Below are positions 1 to 15,507 of a DNA stretch of 64,000 nucleotides, piece by piece. A model generated the notes under the pieces. It saw nothing but the letters and a program-made list of their open reading frames with translations, did no database searches and had not been told where the DNA came from. Position numbers and translations under genes: made by a program. The DNA is taken from positions 682,009 through 746,008 of the forward strand of contig VZSE01002642.1 of the NCBI GenBank assembly GCA_013398275.1. The letters run 5' to 3'. Every line of letters begins with the position of its first letter. The first letter of the stretch is position 1. This DNA is from Promerops cafer (taxonomy: Eukaryota; Chordata; Aves; Passeriformes; Nectariniidae).

Positions 1-764
1 ACTATCCAGAATATAGTCCTTAACTTATGGATGTGAACTCACTGAGAGAAATCATCTGGCTCCCAAGCCCCATGGGCACGCTCAGCTTTTGTATGTCTTT
101 TTAGTACTGTGCAACAGGCTTTTGAGAAAGATCACCAATTGCAAATTGTCAGTAGAGAAATGCTGACATATTTTGCTCATTGCTATTTCTAAAGGAGCCT
201 CTGGATTCATCTGCTGCAGTCTTTTCCAGACTGATCCACTGCTCCCAAAGGCAGAACAGCTGGAAAAAAAATAGAATGGATTGAGAGCTCAGAGTCTTCT
301 ACAAATTCCAGGCTGTTGATCATATCCTGCTGTGAAGTGAACATTATCTAGGGCATTTATTTAAAATATATAGACCTGTGAAATTACATAGGCTTGTTGA
401 TCTTTCTTTTAGAATTTATACTTGAAATTGTTTTTCTCTTCCCTGGTTTTTTTTTGGTTTTTTTTTTAATTGTTATGATTATTGTTGCTGTCATTGAAAG
501 CTAAAGTCTTCTTCACCCTGGAGACAAAATGAATGGAAGCAGTGGATTCAAACATATAGAACTGAGAGCAACAGAACAACCAAGGTATCCCAGCCCCCAG
601 CATCCTTGACACATAAAGACACCCAGCCAGACCTATGGTGTTAAGTGCCTTAAGGTGTTACAGAGATGGAGCTTGGACAGGATGGTGCTGCCACTGAGGT
701 TCACAGATAAAAATCCATACCCTTTTGAGTAATGTTACAGTAAGGTGCAGTTTGGAAGGAAATT

Positions 765-781
765 AAAAAAAAAAAAAAAAA
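765..781. repeat. Poly-A tract (17 bp)
   Basis: An uninterrupted run of 17 A. No retrocopy or SINE body was recognised upstream. Confidence 0.9.
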
Positions 782-3700
782 TTCAATAAAGTTTCTTCCC
801 TCCCTGTCACAAGATCTAGGGTTTAATAATAAAGTAAACCCCCTCCCACCCAGAAAAAGTAAACAAATTAAATCAGTGACAAAACTGTTAGAGAACTGCA
901 AATCTCTCAGAGAAGCAGAAAAACACATAAACCTGATTGAGCAATTTACCCTGACTCATGTCTAATTGGTGATGATGCATAAGAAAGGAAGAATTCAAGC
1001 CTGTCATTCAGGTTTGAGTTTTCCGGGCTAGATGCTAGAAAAATACCAATTTTTAGAGCAAGTTAGACATGAGACAGACACAGGTGGCTGCAAGACAATG
1101 TTTGTGTGCAGCAAGGTAAAGAGCCACTTTCCAGCATGAAATTTAATTTTAATGCTCTTTTTCTTAAACCAAAAAATAGGTCAAAATAGAGCTCTTGCTC
1201 TTAGAAATGTCCTAACTCCTACATCTGCTTCAAAGGAGATAATGACCAACATATAAATCAATTGTCATTAAGTAGTCAATTGATATAAAAGCACATATAT
1301 TACTTTACATTATTGTTAAAGAATATCTAAAATGCTAGGATCATCAATTATGCTTTTTTATTAAGGTACTACAATGACAATGACTATCCAGGCTTCAGTC
1401 TGCTATCACTGAAAACATTCCACTCCATTTAATTCTATTCCTTACACATTTCTAAATGAAGAGCACTGCAAGTAATGACTTTTATTCTATATATTGAACT
1501 CACAGCCTTGTCAGAGAAATATTGGGGCTGGAAATACTTAGACAGAACACTCAAAGAAATATGATGTCTGAAAAAATGGACATCATCTAGATTTAAATCT
1601 CTACAGGGTTCATGTTTATACATGAGCTACTAACATTCAGGGTTAAATTCATAGGACTGATTTTGGCCACTTACTTAAGGATGAAATGAGATCAATCAAT
1701 GCCCCCAAATTGTTTGCTTCTCTCCACTAACTGTAATGGGTGTCTAGGTGATTAGATCATTCAGTCAAATAAATTTAATCTAAGATAATTGCAGAAAACT
1801 GACAATACTAAAGAACAGCATTTATTTTTCTGGAACGATTTCTCTTACACAGCATTTTTGTGTCACTTGTGTTTTCTTTAAGGAAAATGCTTAAAAGAGT
1901 TTCTGAAATTATTTTTCTTAGTGAAGTTCATAACTTTATTGATAATTACAGATTTTAAATTTTATATCCTTTTTTTTTTATTTTTTCTCAAAATTCTTGA
2001 AATAGTCCTGTTTAAAGAAGGCTTAAAGCCTTTACTTAACTGAAATATTTACTTTTGGCAACCAGCTATTTTTGGGTATAACAGTAATTTTTCTCTTAAG
2101 TAATGCTGATTTCCCTTTTATTTCCACTGTATCTTGACATTCTTGTCACACTTACAAAGACAGACTACCTAATTTCTTGTCATGGTCTATAGCAAAGATG
2201 TTTACAATGGTACCTATAAAAGCATTTGGATCAGGACAGTGATTAAGTGATTCCGTTTTTAAAGGTATAACTCTTAAGTGATGTCAACATTTGCCTCCAA
2301 CAAGGTAATACTCTGTCATCCTGATAAAGAACTACATCAGCAAAAGAAATGAACAAACAAAGAATATTAATTAGAAAAAGAAAAAAAAAATCAATAATTT
2401 TGCAAGTCTGGAGAGACTGGGCCAGCCTAAGAGAAGACAAAAAAACCCCAAACAAACCCATAACTAAAACCCACAAAAAAAGCCATGTCAAAATACTTTT
2501 AAAAATAAAGCATAAAAATACAAAGATGCACAAAGACTTAACATTGTTGAAGCTTTACTACCGTACCCCTGTGGTATGCAGGTATGTCACCACAGAGACA
2601 TAAGTGTCCTGTCAGAGACTTCTAAAAAAAGAAGCACATCAGTGGCAGAAATAATTGACTTAAACCTACACCTGGAGATAAATACCAAGCGTACTGGTTG
2701 AAAAATGATGTCTCAAAGTTCTGTCATTGAAGCACCTACAACTGGAGCTCCTTCCACCTCTCTCGTCCATGAAGGGCGAGCAGCAACATTCCTGTCTGCA
2801 AAGGAAAAATTGCCTTGGTTCTGCAAGTGGGCCCTGTGGTTACCCTCTCTTACCAAGGAATGTATGGTTTTCTGGCATGAAATGAGATTTGTTTCTGTGA
2901 TCTCTGAACAAGCCTTTGGAAAGGCCAGTTTGAAGAAGCTGGAGAAGAAAATATTTTCCAAACCACCCATAATGCTATTGTCAGGCATATTGCTGTGTAC
3001 TGTCAGACCATAAAAGTAATATTTCTGATAGCAAAATGAGCTCTCACATTATTTTGCAATTAATGTATGTTCCAAATGATAGATTGTATTTCAAGTATTT
3101 AGCATTAAAATAAAAAACTAAAGGCAAAAGGACAGATGATGTGACACTTCTGGAACTGGATTCACTGGTATAATGTTTCTACACTCTGTTTTCTGATCCA
3201 TCTAAATAGCTTTGTAGCTGTTTAAAGCATGCCCCGTGCCTCCCAACTGTAGGAACTGTCACAGCCATTTGGATTCAAAAAAGGATTATGTTCTCCACTG
3301 CTTTTAATTAACATCTTTCTGGCCATAGTCAAAGCAATACTTGAGCAATTTCCGTTTAACATTTCCCATCTATCTGAATTCTAATCCACCCACTCCTTTT
3401 GATAAAAGACATTGAGTAGTGGCCTGAAAATAGTGTTGCAAAGAAGTTTGAGAAAGAACCTGGCAGGAGAGAAAAATTGCAAGGCTAAAGATCTGATAAC
3501 CACTGGTTACTTATTTAAACTGCTAATGGTCTAATGGAACTGGAGCTAAGACTCCTATTGATTAGCTGAGGTTCACAAAACATTCACTCCCAAATATAAC
3601 TTGCTGTATATAGTTACATTTACAAGGCAAACAAGCTAAAAAAAGAAGAGCAACTCTGCCACACAACAGTGGCAATGAATGCAATAGCTGTGAAGCTCTG

Positions 3701-6700
3701 TGGTGGGATATGACATGCACTTCTCCATACATTTACATTTTAAAGTTTTAATGAAAGCATATTGTCAAGTAATGCCAAGCCCTCTATGTGTTTTCCCTTT
3801 GCAGTGCACTGACAGGATCCTGCTTTATGTTGCAAACAAGAAAACATTTTGTATTAAACGGGGAGTGAATATGCAAAAATGAAATTGAACAAGTTCTTAC
3901 AGCAAATCTGCTCCCCATCAAAAATATAAGGGAAGCCTTTTTCAAAGACAAAATCATTTTACTCCTTTTCTTATGAAGTGGGTTCTTATCAGAACATCTT
4001 ATCAGATGTTTAAATGCTGGCTGTTGGGAAATTTTCTCTGTCTTCAAGAAAGCTGCAAAGATGCTAGAGCACTTCCTGAAACTTCATCAGCAAAATAATT
4101 TCTTCTATTAAGAAAATAAAGTTGAAACTAATTAATGCATATAGAAATAACTGACTGAGTCAGACTGTTAAATGCCTTTTAACATCTAACTTCATGGATT
4201 GATGGTATCACTTGATATACAAAAACCTGAAAAAAACTTAAAAAATGTAACATTCATAAGATCAAAATAAGATTTAATTTAGAGGTCTTTCTGTAGGGTA
4301 TTGTTTTTGAGTTTATCTATGTTCAAAAACTAATTAAATTGTCCCCCTGGGTCCATAATAAACTGTTGGGTTTTTTTTTTCCTTTGATGATGGCTATCAA
4401 TTATGAGATTTTCGTTTATTTTGGCCATAATCTGGCTCTTACTAAGCTAAAAAAAAGGTATGTTGATGTATGGTATTCAGTATGACTAAATGTAAATGGC
4501 CTAGAAACTGGTGCTCTTCAGTCTTACACATGGATCTTAAAAAATCCCAGTACAAGAAGTCTGTCCTACTTAGGGAAAGTTACCATATCCTAATTCAACA
4601 GCCTCTTTGTTTTTACCACCATTTTACCAAGTTATTGCAGTATTATAATGCTTTATTAAATGAAACTTAGGATGGAACTTCTGCTTATGGACACCAGGGA
4701 TCATTTTTCTGTCACTGACATCAAATTATTTAAAAATGAATGCAGGATCCCTCAGCCTCAGGTAAAGTTAGATTCTGCACAAGGGGAATCCATCCATCCA
4801 GCACTGGATGACACAACCCCTGGCACACCAAGGAGAACTTACAAGTGCACTGTACAATACTGAGACTAACAGGCTCCTCTCAGATTTAGCTGCCAGCTAA
4901 TATGGGCCTAGGTTACCCAATCAGGTTCCAGATTAGTCCAATAACTTAACTTTGGCAGTAGTACTGCAATAAAAAGATTCATAATTCATAATGGAAAAGG
5001 TGACGATGGGAACCTTAGTGGAAAGACTCAAAACTGTACATCAGGAGACAATTATGGGTCCCAAGTACAGCAAGCCAAGAATGTGATGACTATCATCAAA
5101 CCTGTCAACAGGCAGTGTGCCAACTTGCAATCCTGATGACAGTGAGTGTTTTGTTTATTCTGTTGTGAGTAATGTTGGTGTGCTATTTCTGGTGTCTGGC
5201 TATATTTGCAAGAAAAGTGCAGGATCCTACCTCCTTTTGGTCATCAGTGTTTCCTCAGACGCGAATACTTGAACATCCGTTCCCATTTCAAGAATTAAAA
5301 GTGAAAATGGTTCTCATTTGGAGTATCAGCTTCACCATAATTGAGAGTTGAGTTAGCCCCATAGCAGATCTTTAATGAGATAAATGTTATTACAGACTGT
5401 TAAAAAATAGTTGAGTATGGTGAAACTATCTCTCTGCAGAGATCTGAAGGCTCTCTTTAGACCTTGAATTTCAGATTCTTTTCAAAGACAATTCAAAACT
5501 GTTCTTCGGTCTTTAAAGAAGGAGTCACTCAGAAAGAAAGATCTGATTTTCTGTACGAATAGCACCATTAAAGTTAACGCATTTTGTAAGTAAAGTATTC
5601 AGCTGAGTATTATCTGCCATTAAGATAATTAGGTCTAATTTTGCCTTGGACCTTAGTTGAAGCTTTGCAGTGGGAAATAATTTCTAGAAGTTTTACCTAT
5701 TTAAACAGACAAGTTAAATAGGGGATTTTGAAAGACATTTCTAGCTCATTCTCAACTCAGATTTACTTGACATCAGAATTACATTTTTAATGTGCAAAAC
5801 TCTAGCTAACCATAGTTAAGGAGCTATATTGGGATTTCTGAATGGGAACTATCAAGCTATATATGTCTTCTGATATGCAGATATGCAGCAACAGTGAAAG
5901 CATCTTGAAAGATTACTATCTTGTGATAATAGAGGTATGCCATACGGGGGTTGTCAAATATGTAAAAAAATGACCTAAAACTGTGCCACTAGCAATTTTC
6001 ACAGTGACGATGTTAAAGGTTTTTTAAGATTTCATCTATAAAATTAGAAGCCAAATCTTTTGATTAAGTAAAAAGCTAAATAGTAGTCCATTTCATGGGG
6101 AATAAGACTGTTTTGTCCTCAAAAGAAAAATTATACCATCCTCTTGCTTAACCTTTTTAGTCATTGCTAAACATATAGTTAAATAGGAACATCTATATCC
6201 AAGCAAAACAATTGTCACTGTTTTTTCCAGATGAAGAAGGTCAGACATGAAAAAATAATTGTTATTCCAAGCTTCACAGAGCTCAATTACCTCTTTACTC
6301 AGGCAAATTCCTCATTGATGCCACCAATATTTTTACCTCAATTACAACTGAATCATCCAATAATAACAATAAAAACAAAAGATGTGGAATTTCAGAATAA
6401 AACAGAAAGCTTGCAATAGACTTGACTGCGTACTGTACCACTGCATCTTTCTCCAGCATTGCCATATTTCCTTTTCTTTTCAATGGGAGCTATAAAACAG
6501 ATTTTTGGATATTCTAAAATAAGCATGTTTTTCTCTATGTTTTCCCCACTATTTCATCCAATTTATTCTGTATTGTGTCCTGGATTAGGTTTATATACAA
6601 ATTGAGATATATTTATCTCGCTCTTGAAGTCCAATACATTCTTGAACCCACACTGAATCTCCAGCAGAAAATACAGAAGTGCCAGGAGACACTGTGTTCA

Positions 6701-8427
6701 ATGGAGTAGCCTAATTTACTCTGAAGTAAATGGAATTACACTAGTTTGTGACAGGGCACACATGATTTAAATCGTGATGATGTTAAACACAGATTTACAC
6801 ATATTTGAGGAAAGTGAAACTTAATCAAGATACCAGTTAAAAAGGATTTGAACAAGAAAATTCAACACAAAGCCTCAACATTGTACAAAAGAACTTCTGA
6901 AACTTTATTGTGAATTTTAAAGTACATTTAGAAAGGATCTTATCCTTCATATCATTAATTAAAAATAAATTTAAAGAAATCCACATACTAGTAGTTTGAG
7001 CAAAGTTCAGTACAGACTTTTTGAAGTCACAATATATACATTGCATGAGAGTGCAATAAGCTTCCAATTACATTAGGTATATATTTCTAAAATAAAGAGC
7101 TTTGATTTGACATGTGTGAGAGGCATACTGTTTACAATGAAAACATTTTACAAAATATAGCAAACAAAAAATGGAATTTAATACATTTTGAATGTACAAC
7201 TACTTTATATTTTTTTAGGTAATTCTTTACTCAAAGTGTACAAAAGTCCATTTTTAAAGGACACCTGTTCATTTGCACTGTCCAATACTGATTAGAAATT
7301 ATAGTTTTAAAGATTCATTACTATACATATCAGTGAATTCTTATTCAACTCCATAGCCACTACAATGAAGAAAATATTACAGAATCATTGACAGCATCTT
7401 CTTCTCTCCTAAACTATGCATAGATAAATACATAGCAATGGTGCCTATTACTACAATAAAAGTGAAACATTTCACCTCATTTTTGCAACTATTCTTTGCA
7501 TAAATATAATGCATTGTATATATATATTAGTTTATTTAACAATCAACTGATTGCTTATTTTAACACTCAGTAACATACAGAAGCACATACACTGCTATCC
7601 TTAAATATTTTCCACTCTGTAGTGGCTCATAAGATTCAAAAAATCAACACTGTAAATTTGCAATTCTCAACCTGGGGAAGGAATATCCCTCAGATGGACT
7701 GATACTACTTATACAAGTTAAACCGTATTATGAATCCATAGCGTCCACCTCCAAAATACATAACAGGAGTAATATAGTATACTGTGGCTACTAACTACTG
7801 CATAATCATTATATAGGAAATCGTCACATTAACTGTTTTACATTTATGATTACTCATTACATTATATCACACACAGAGCAGAACTTTCCCAACAGATGGA
7901 TCTCCTCTTCTACAGTTTTTCACGTTTTAGAGAAAAATCATCACACAGTGACAATGCTATGTCTGGAGAAGTATGCAAAATGTGTTTCGTTTTTCAGGAC
8001 AAAAGAGTAAGCAGTAAGCTACTAATTATTTTACAATCAGGATGTAAAATTAAATCTCTAAAGAGAAATTCAAGTTTTCAGCACTGCAGTTAAAGAAATT
8101 ATGTACTGGGGGTGTGGGACTGTCACTCAAAACGGTGTCAAAAGCATACCAGAAAATTAGTTAGCCAATAATGAATTAAAAGTTGCACTTTCCTTTCCAA
8201 CAGAGCACAGTAGGGTTACGTGGTTTCTGTCCAACCACTCTGCAATGTGTTATCTGAACAGCTCAAAGTATTTGCAAAGGACAAGACAGCTTTGCATTCA
8301 TTATTGCCAAATAAAAGGAATTTGCTGAAATGTGCAATGACCGATGGTGGATTTTTAACCACCACCAAGGATGTCTGGGACATTAAGATTTGCAGAAGAG
8401 AGCACGTTTTTCCTTTTCAGGGTGGAC

Positions 8428-8477
8428 AAAAACCCATCCTACATGGATTTGCAAAAATCCACACTACATGGATTTGC
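8428..8477. repeat. Tandem duplication, 2 x 25 bp
   Basis: Two adjacent 25-base units (8428-8452 and 8453-8477) share AAAAA at the start and CTACATGGATTTGC at the end, differing at a few central positions. It looks like a recent slippage duplication in intron DNA. Confidence 0.85.
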
Positions 8478-9069
8478 TTACCTACTTTCTCTTTTAACTA
8501 AAGTTAAAATTAAGTATCTTGCACCAAAGAGCTTCACTGCCTTTTCAATATAGCTGTCTTTTCTACGGAGGAAAAAAAGTACTCTCTGTCTACAAAACAC
8601 TACCTATAGCAGTTAATCACTTGGAGGGCAGACATTGCAGTTCGGATGCAAACCACTTTGGGCTACTCACCCTGGAACCCCTCTTTGCTTTTTCCTGCTA
8701 AATGTAGTAGACTAGGCTTTCAGCTGTCATCTCTGTTAACAGCAGGAAGAAATACCAATAATTTTGCAGATCCATGCTATGTTTTTCACTTTTGCTGTCC
8801 ACTAAGCCACCAGAAATTTCACAGTGACAAGCTATAAAAAAATACGCTCCATGATTTTGCCTAATACCCATGCAAGAAGAGCACAGCAAGTCCACCAACT
8901 TCAGTCATGCTACACTCGCCTGTCCACCACACACAGCAGCAGACAGGTGAGATTGAACTGCCTCAGGAACCTGAAGGGAACAGAAACAAGAAATCCCTGG
9001 CATGGCTCCTGGAGACAAGACAGGTTTAATGGTGTGCTGACAGCCTGTACTTTAAGAGTTCTTCTTAAA

Positions 9070-9086
9070 AAAGCAAACAAACCAAC

Positions 9087-9118
<32 letters not shown>

Positions 9119-9205
9119 AAAACAAAAACAAAACAAAACAAAACAAAAAACCGCACACACAAAAATCAAACCAACAGAACACCAAAAACCAAAAACCAAA
9201 AACCA
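9070..9205. repeat. (CAAAA)n microsatellite and CCAAAAA repeats
   Basis: A-rich low-complexity tract built mainly of CAAAA units, then a short CACACA patch and three CCAAAAA copies at its right end. It creates artificial lysine/asparagine-rich ORFs on one strand and phenylalanine/leucine-rich ORFs on the other, which are not genes. Confidence 0.9.
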
Positions 9206-11561
9206 GTCAGAAACCTGCCTAGCATTACTGTATTCGAGTGTCACTTTAGGTTAAAAAGAAATCTTTTAGCTTACATTATGTGGCATATTTTTTCTCTATT
9301 TCTGTTTTAAAGACACAAAATAGCCCACCCCTTCCTTTGATATCTTCAAAGAGAATAACTGAAGCCTTCCAGGATCCTTGACAGCTTAAGTATACAGTAG
9401 GAATAGTTGACAATTACATTAGCTTTTCCCAGTGTGCAGAAAGGATGGCTAATGGAATTAATGAATCGTTTGCTGTTCCACCAGTCAAAAGTCTAAATAA
9501 CAACATGACCTTCACTCGGTGCTGCTGAAGAAACATTTCCTTAAACAATTCACAATCAATGAGAGATGACCTCAGATTGCAACTGTGTGTATGTGATTTC
9601 TCTTCTTTAATTTACTCTTTCTTGTGTAGACCTACATAAAGTTTAACCATTTGCACCAGTTGCTATTTTCCCTAATGACTATTTATACCAGACAGGGAGG
9701 AAAATAAAAGTACCAAGATTTAAAGGTTAAGTCAGCTACTATGAACACAACATCAAGCTAAAATTTCCATGAAGCCAAAAAAATGCTCCCAAGTTTAGCT
9801 TTTTCTTAGAGAGGTAATAAACAATGTTTATTGTACATTAAGTTCCTTTTCAAAGAAAATAGTGTTTTAAAAATACGATGAATAATTCTCTTCTTGCTTC
9901 TCCTTGTTTCTATTTCATGTAAAATCCACTGCCACCAGTGGTGGGATTTTTAGTTTAAACCAATGTGAAAAAAAATCAAGTATCTGTTAACAAACTATGT
10001 TTCAAACTGCTCATGTTTCATAGTGTTAAACGTTTTATTTAAAAACATTGCTATCCCTTAAGAACTCAGGGTTAGGATGTCTATTGTTGTTTTGAAATGG
10101 TATTAATCAGAGGGAGTTAGTTAACATCAGGTCAGCACATGAATGCAGACTGCCAAACAATTTTTATATGTTTTGGTTTTTTCTTTAAAGTTCTAAAGCT
10201 GAAAATAGTCTTCCTAAACAGGAACTGTATTCCTTAATTATCTTTGAAGAGAAGAGTTGGACTAACCCTACATTTTTAATCTTTTTTAGGATTTAGTTTA
10301 GCAGGATAAGAGGTTATAGTGGAGTAAAAAAATGATTTAGTACAGTGCCTACAATCCACTGATGCTTAATATAGTTGTTCATCAAAATACTTAAAACGAT
10401 AGTATTAAGTGATTTATGAAGTTGATGACATGAAAGTTTATGACAGCCTTAGCCTCATAGTTGCATCTGCTTGACTTTCACCCACTTTATTTGAAGACAT
10501 GCATGTGTAAAGATCAGTAGCAATTGCCAATTTGCCTGATGTACCACATCAGGATACAAAAACTGCTACAGATTTTCCCCCTCAGGTGCAATTTTGTCAT
10601 AGTCCATTAATCCTTTCAATCCTTCCCCAATCCTGTGGACTTGTTATTTAGTAATCCCTGATTGTTGTGGTGAAGGAACATTAGAAAGTCTCTGCTGTCT
10701 GCAAAGCAGAAAATTACAATGGTCATCTATTAAATTTGGCTCTCACAGTGCCCCCTTGGATCAAGCCTGCTTGTCACAAACACAACCAGTAGCCATAACG
10801 TCAGGACAAATTATCACCAAAATGTCAATTTTAAGCTAATTTTGTGTCTCACAATGTCGCCTCTTTAGCACCCAGACAAAGGCTGTATTTTTAAGGAGGG
10901 AGAGAAAAATCTTAAATCAACACATCCCATAGGGTAGCTTCATTCACTTATGCATGTCAGGTTTTCAGTTTTCAACTCCCAACTGGGAACTCTCCCACAT
11001 GATTGCAACCCATTGTGCAACTGAACAACTTGGCTTTCTTCCACTTGAGTCAGTTAAAGAGAGATTACTGGGTGCATTCCTTTCCACGGCTGCTCTCATT
11101 AAATACAAGATTCTCTGTAAACACCAGTGTTTTTCTTTTTAATTCTACATTTTTACACTGCAAAGTAATCTATCTGTCTGGATCTTCTCTCTCTCTCATA
11201 TGCACATGCACACAGCTGCAGGATTTCTATCTCTGATCATGTATATCTGTATCTTATTTTTCGCATATAGACAGAAGTCAAATTTATCCACTTTTTAGGA
11301 AAACCAAAAAATTTTAAAAACCCAGCCTTTCATCAGCTTGATTAATTTAAAGCTGCAAACCTTGGTTTAATTCTACTGACATGAAAAAGTAACAGCTACA
11401 AGCTCTCAGTCAGGATTTGTGATTGATTATCTAGTGAAGCCTTTAAACAAAAGCTTGTTTGCTCATTAGTTGCACTAAGGTCTTTAGTGACATATACAAC
11501 CACAATCTTTAATTAAGAAAAAAAAAGACTAAATATTTAGATATTTTAATTCTGAGAAAGA

Positions 11562-11662
11562 ATAAATAAATAAGCAAATAAATTAAAAAACAAAACAAAA
11601 CAACCAAAAAAAAAAACGCAAAACAAAACAAAAAGCCCCCCCAAAAAACCCAAACAACCAAA
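11562..11662. repeat. A-rich low-complexity tract (AATA / CAAAA units)
   Basis: AATA-type units pass into CAAAA-type units and a short C run (near 11636-11642). It resembles the tract at 9.07 kb in composition but is not a copy of it. Confidence 0.85.
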
Positions 11663-14600
11663 GCTTCACAGTCAACCATAAAATAGAGGGAAATTTAAAA
11701 TAAAGTTCTTCTAAGGTAACTGAGATATTTATTGTTGTAGCATTTTATTTCTCAGATCTGACTTGTCTTCTGGGAGCATTGTACTGCCACTACTATCTCA
11801 TCCTTCAGAAATTCAGCAAGATCTTATCCTTTATACTGAAACAGTAACCACGAGTGTGGTTACATGATCTACATGCTTGCCACCCATCACTTACCTATCT
11901 CAGCATATGTTGCATAAATCACTCTTACTCACCATGGGTACAGCATATCCTGCCTCCAGACCACTGAGCTAGTTTTGTTTGTTTTGATGTACACAGAGCA
12001 CAAGGTGTGAGAAGTTTTGTGCAGAAGGATCATATTTAAGCTTGAAGAGACTACTGAAGCCTAACCCATATAACACACTGAAAGAAAAAACAAAATAATT
12101 TTGCACTGCTAGTTTTAAAAATAGTTGAGACTTTGCTGTTGAATTTCAACACTTATAATACAATCAGAAGTAATCTACAGTGATACTAGCTTTGTCTCCT
12201 TGCAACACTGTTGAAAACAGCAGGATACTCTTATGGTAAAGCACTTAAAAGTCTCAACAAATTTTGTTTAAGAAATATTAATGCATGCTGAGCAATGATC
12301 ACATTCAATATCTGACAGAGAAATTTAAGTGAAACAGAAGATTTAGGTGTCTAATTCTGACCCTTGCAACACTTCAAAGGTCATACTGGTAGTAGCATAT
12401 ACGTGGACTGCAAAACTCGTCATACCAGTCTGCACTGCTGCCTACATTAGCCCAAAGGACGCTGACACACGGACTCTGCCTACAGAGATGCTCAGGACAG
12501 GCCTTCTCACAGCACAGGCAGAACCCAGCCATGCCACTACCAACTGTACAAGCCAAAATGATGACAAGGAGTTTATTTTCTAGCACAGTGCAACAGTTCT
12601 ACACACCTGCACATGGAAATTGCGCCTGACAGCTCACTCTCAGTATCAGCATGGTGTTTCCCTGACTGAAATCTTGCAAATATCTGCCCAGATCCCACAG
12701 GGCCAAAGGTTCACGTAGTTGCAATGCTGAGGACTTTCACATCCAGAAGCAAATAGTAAAATGCATCTAACCCAAATGGAGCCAGAAATACCCATGTGGA
12801 GGTGCCTCATGATCTCTTCCAGTTAGAAACCATCTCCAACCATATTGCTGATGCCTTAGTGATGTCCCTATTTGTTTTTGTCCTCATTTAGACTGCAAGC
12901 AACAGGGATTAAGCCAGGGAACTGCTTGCTAAGGAGGAACCTGGGAGTTCCAAACTGTTCGTCTCATCTGCCTTCTTTCATGCTTTTGTTTCAAGGCATT
13001 CCTACAGAATATATTCACCTTTAATGTATATATTCCATAGGTCTCTGCGAGAAAAGCTTCACATTGATTTGGACTGCAATTGCACTGAATTTTCATTGTA
13101 ATATTTGGCTTCTGTTTGTATTCTGTAAAATAAATCTTCAAATGTCATGAAGTTAGATCTTCAGCTGTTTTCATAAACAGAGATTGTCCAGTATGAGGGC
13201 TTCGTTAACTTCTCAACTGGACAGTGTGAAGTACTTTTGGGTTATTCACAACAGAAGTGATGCTTGTCTTCATAAAAACTCTTGAAAATTACTTTGAATT
13301 TCCTTCTGATGACTCTTTAGCTATTAAATACATACCAGTGCATGTTCATCAGACAACATGAATAATGTATCTTTCGCCACCATCATGTCTTCTCTCTGAA
13401 GCAGAATCCTCAGTATTTCAATAGGTACATGTAATCCTGTACATACAAGCACATGTATATATCTGTTCTCATATCTATACATGCACATGCACAGTCACAA
13501 GACAACATGATGACTGGCTTCATATTCTCCTTGCTTGAATTATTTAGACCCAACTGAACTAATGCAACCAAAATAGCTAGAAAACCTACACCAGCCAATC
13601 AACCTAAATTAATAGAACTAACTGACAAAAATTAAATTAAATAATTAGCATGAAAGTAAGCAGCTAAAAGATGTTATTCACTATTACACACTAAAAGAAT
13701 CATAACTTTGAGATGGTGGCACGGTATGAAACTATGTCAAAGAGGCCAGTTCATGGAGTTTCTCCTTGCACAAAACAGCATCTATCTCTTAAAGTTTAAG
13801 ACAGTGTGGCTGATGTTTTGCTATTTTTGTTTTGGTGTTGGATTTTTTTTTTCAGATTAATGACTGTCATCACTAATGTTTCCATTTAAAACATTTTAAC
13901 CTCCAGATTAAATCACCTTTCAAGTGAAATAGCAGACAACACCCTTAGGATTTAGTTCTGTTATCCTTATGAGCTCAACATGAGGCAAAAGTGTAGGCTT
14001 TTTAAAATCACTTTGTCTAAAATGTAAAATTCCCAGAGATTTTAATGCAAATCTTTTTCTAACCCTGAATTGTTCTGATAAAAATTTTATCCTCCATGAA
14101 CTTAGTTCATAACTCAGTTATGTTGTGCACAAAGTCAGTACAGCTAGTTTTAAATCAAATGTTACCCATAGTCAAGTTTTCCAAAAACAAGCCCAAGCAG
14201 GTAGGGCTGTCACTATTACCTTAGGAAGTGAAAGCGTAATTCTAAAATAATAATGATCATCTTCAAACAAAGAAAGGGAAAGTCAAATCGGAAGCAGTTT
14301 AATATTCACCTTCAACAAGAGGAAGATGTTAATTTCTAGCTGTTTCCATTTTTAATTGATGATTTTTTTCTGTGGTGTGTGAAAGCCAGCCAATTTTCTT
14401 CAGAAAAGTGCTTCTATTCGCTTAACTCTGTATGAACTAGATGCTTCTTTTTGGTCTACTGTACCATGGGGATGAACCAAAATATGAAACCAAGGACTTC
14501 TAGCTAGAAAAATTAACTGTTAAGCTCAGTGGGGGCAGAAACAAAGGTGGCATTTAGATATAACTAATTTAGTATCTAACCAAAGCAGAGGCCTCTTGGA

Positions 14601-15507
14601 GAAGAGAGAGACCAAGGGAATGCAAAATTGTACATGAATTATTTCTGAGTCAATTCCTATAAAAGCAGAAGAACTTTCTTTTATGCTCAAATGGATTACA
14701 CACTTCCTTTTATAATGCGCACAGTGTTCACATTTTTTAAAGATAATTTAATGAACAACTACTGCTAAGAAAGAAAGAATACTCTTTCTTTTTTTTTCAA
14801 TACATTGAAGTGCAAGGGTCATCTGGAGATGAGGCCTGGACTGCTTTTTAAAAAACAGATTGTGGGACAGATCCTCAGCTGATATGAAGTAGCTCTGTTA
14901 AATTTATTGTTCAATTAGAATGCAATGTAACTATGATTATAGATTACTTACATTACCATATGCTAATAAAATAGCAAACATGACTTGCAAATTTTGTTCT
15001 TTGCTTTGCTTTGGCTCCTTTTGATTGCTTGTATTTTCTTTAATTGTAAAGAGTGTATTTTGAGGGGATAAATTCTCACTTATGCTGTCAGACCAGGCTA
15101 ATCATTCCCTACTTAGTTAAATTTCTAAAGACCTAAGATTTTGCTTGAAAAGGGGCTTAGAAGCAATTGATTTGTGTTCATTAATCCATAAACATTTGAT
15201 TTCAAATCAGATTGCCAGCAGACATAACCTCTCTGCATTGCTACAACAAAGACTTGATTTGATTAATCAAACAGCTCTGATTCACTGGATTGTCTACAGA
15301 ACAGTTGTCCCTGACAATAGTATGCAAATAGCTGCTGATGTGGTACTGGTATCCCAGATTTCTAAAACTGCTATGTTTTCCTCCATGAAGACATCAATGC
15401 TTTATATCTAATTCAATTTTATTCTTCTATATAAGCGCTTCTGCATGGGACGTACATAGTTTTAAATCCATGTTCTACCATTTGCTTCAAAAATAAGTGT
15501 CACCTAT

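Larger units (their letters stand above)
1..9069. other. PCDH9 intron 2, distal part: no gene seen
   Basis: This is AT-rich intronic DNA with frequent stops in all frames. The longest open frames are about 100 codons (for example 2705-3013 and 8220-8501) and show no domain, no homopolymer-free coding signature and no supporting splice pattern. There is an A17 tract at 765-781 and a small palindrome (7-bp arms) at 4795-4810. No PCDH9 downstream exon was recognised. Confidence 0.6.

Noticed and set aside
8824..9222. 132-codon ORF ending in a lysine/asparagine-rich tail
   Set aside because: The tail is a translated CAAAA microsatellite.
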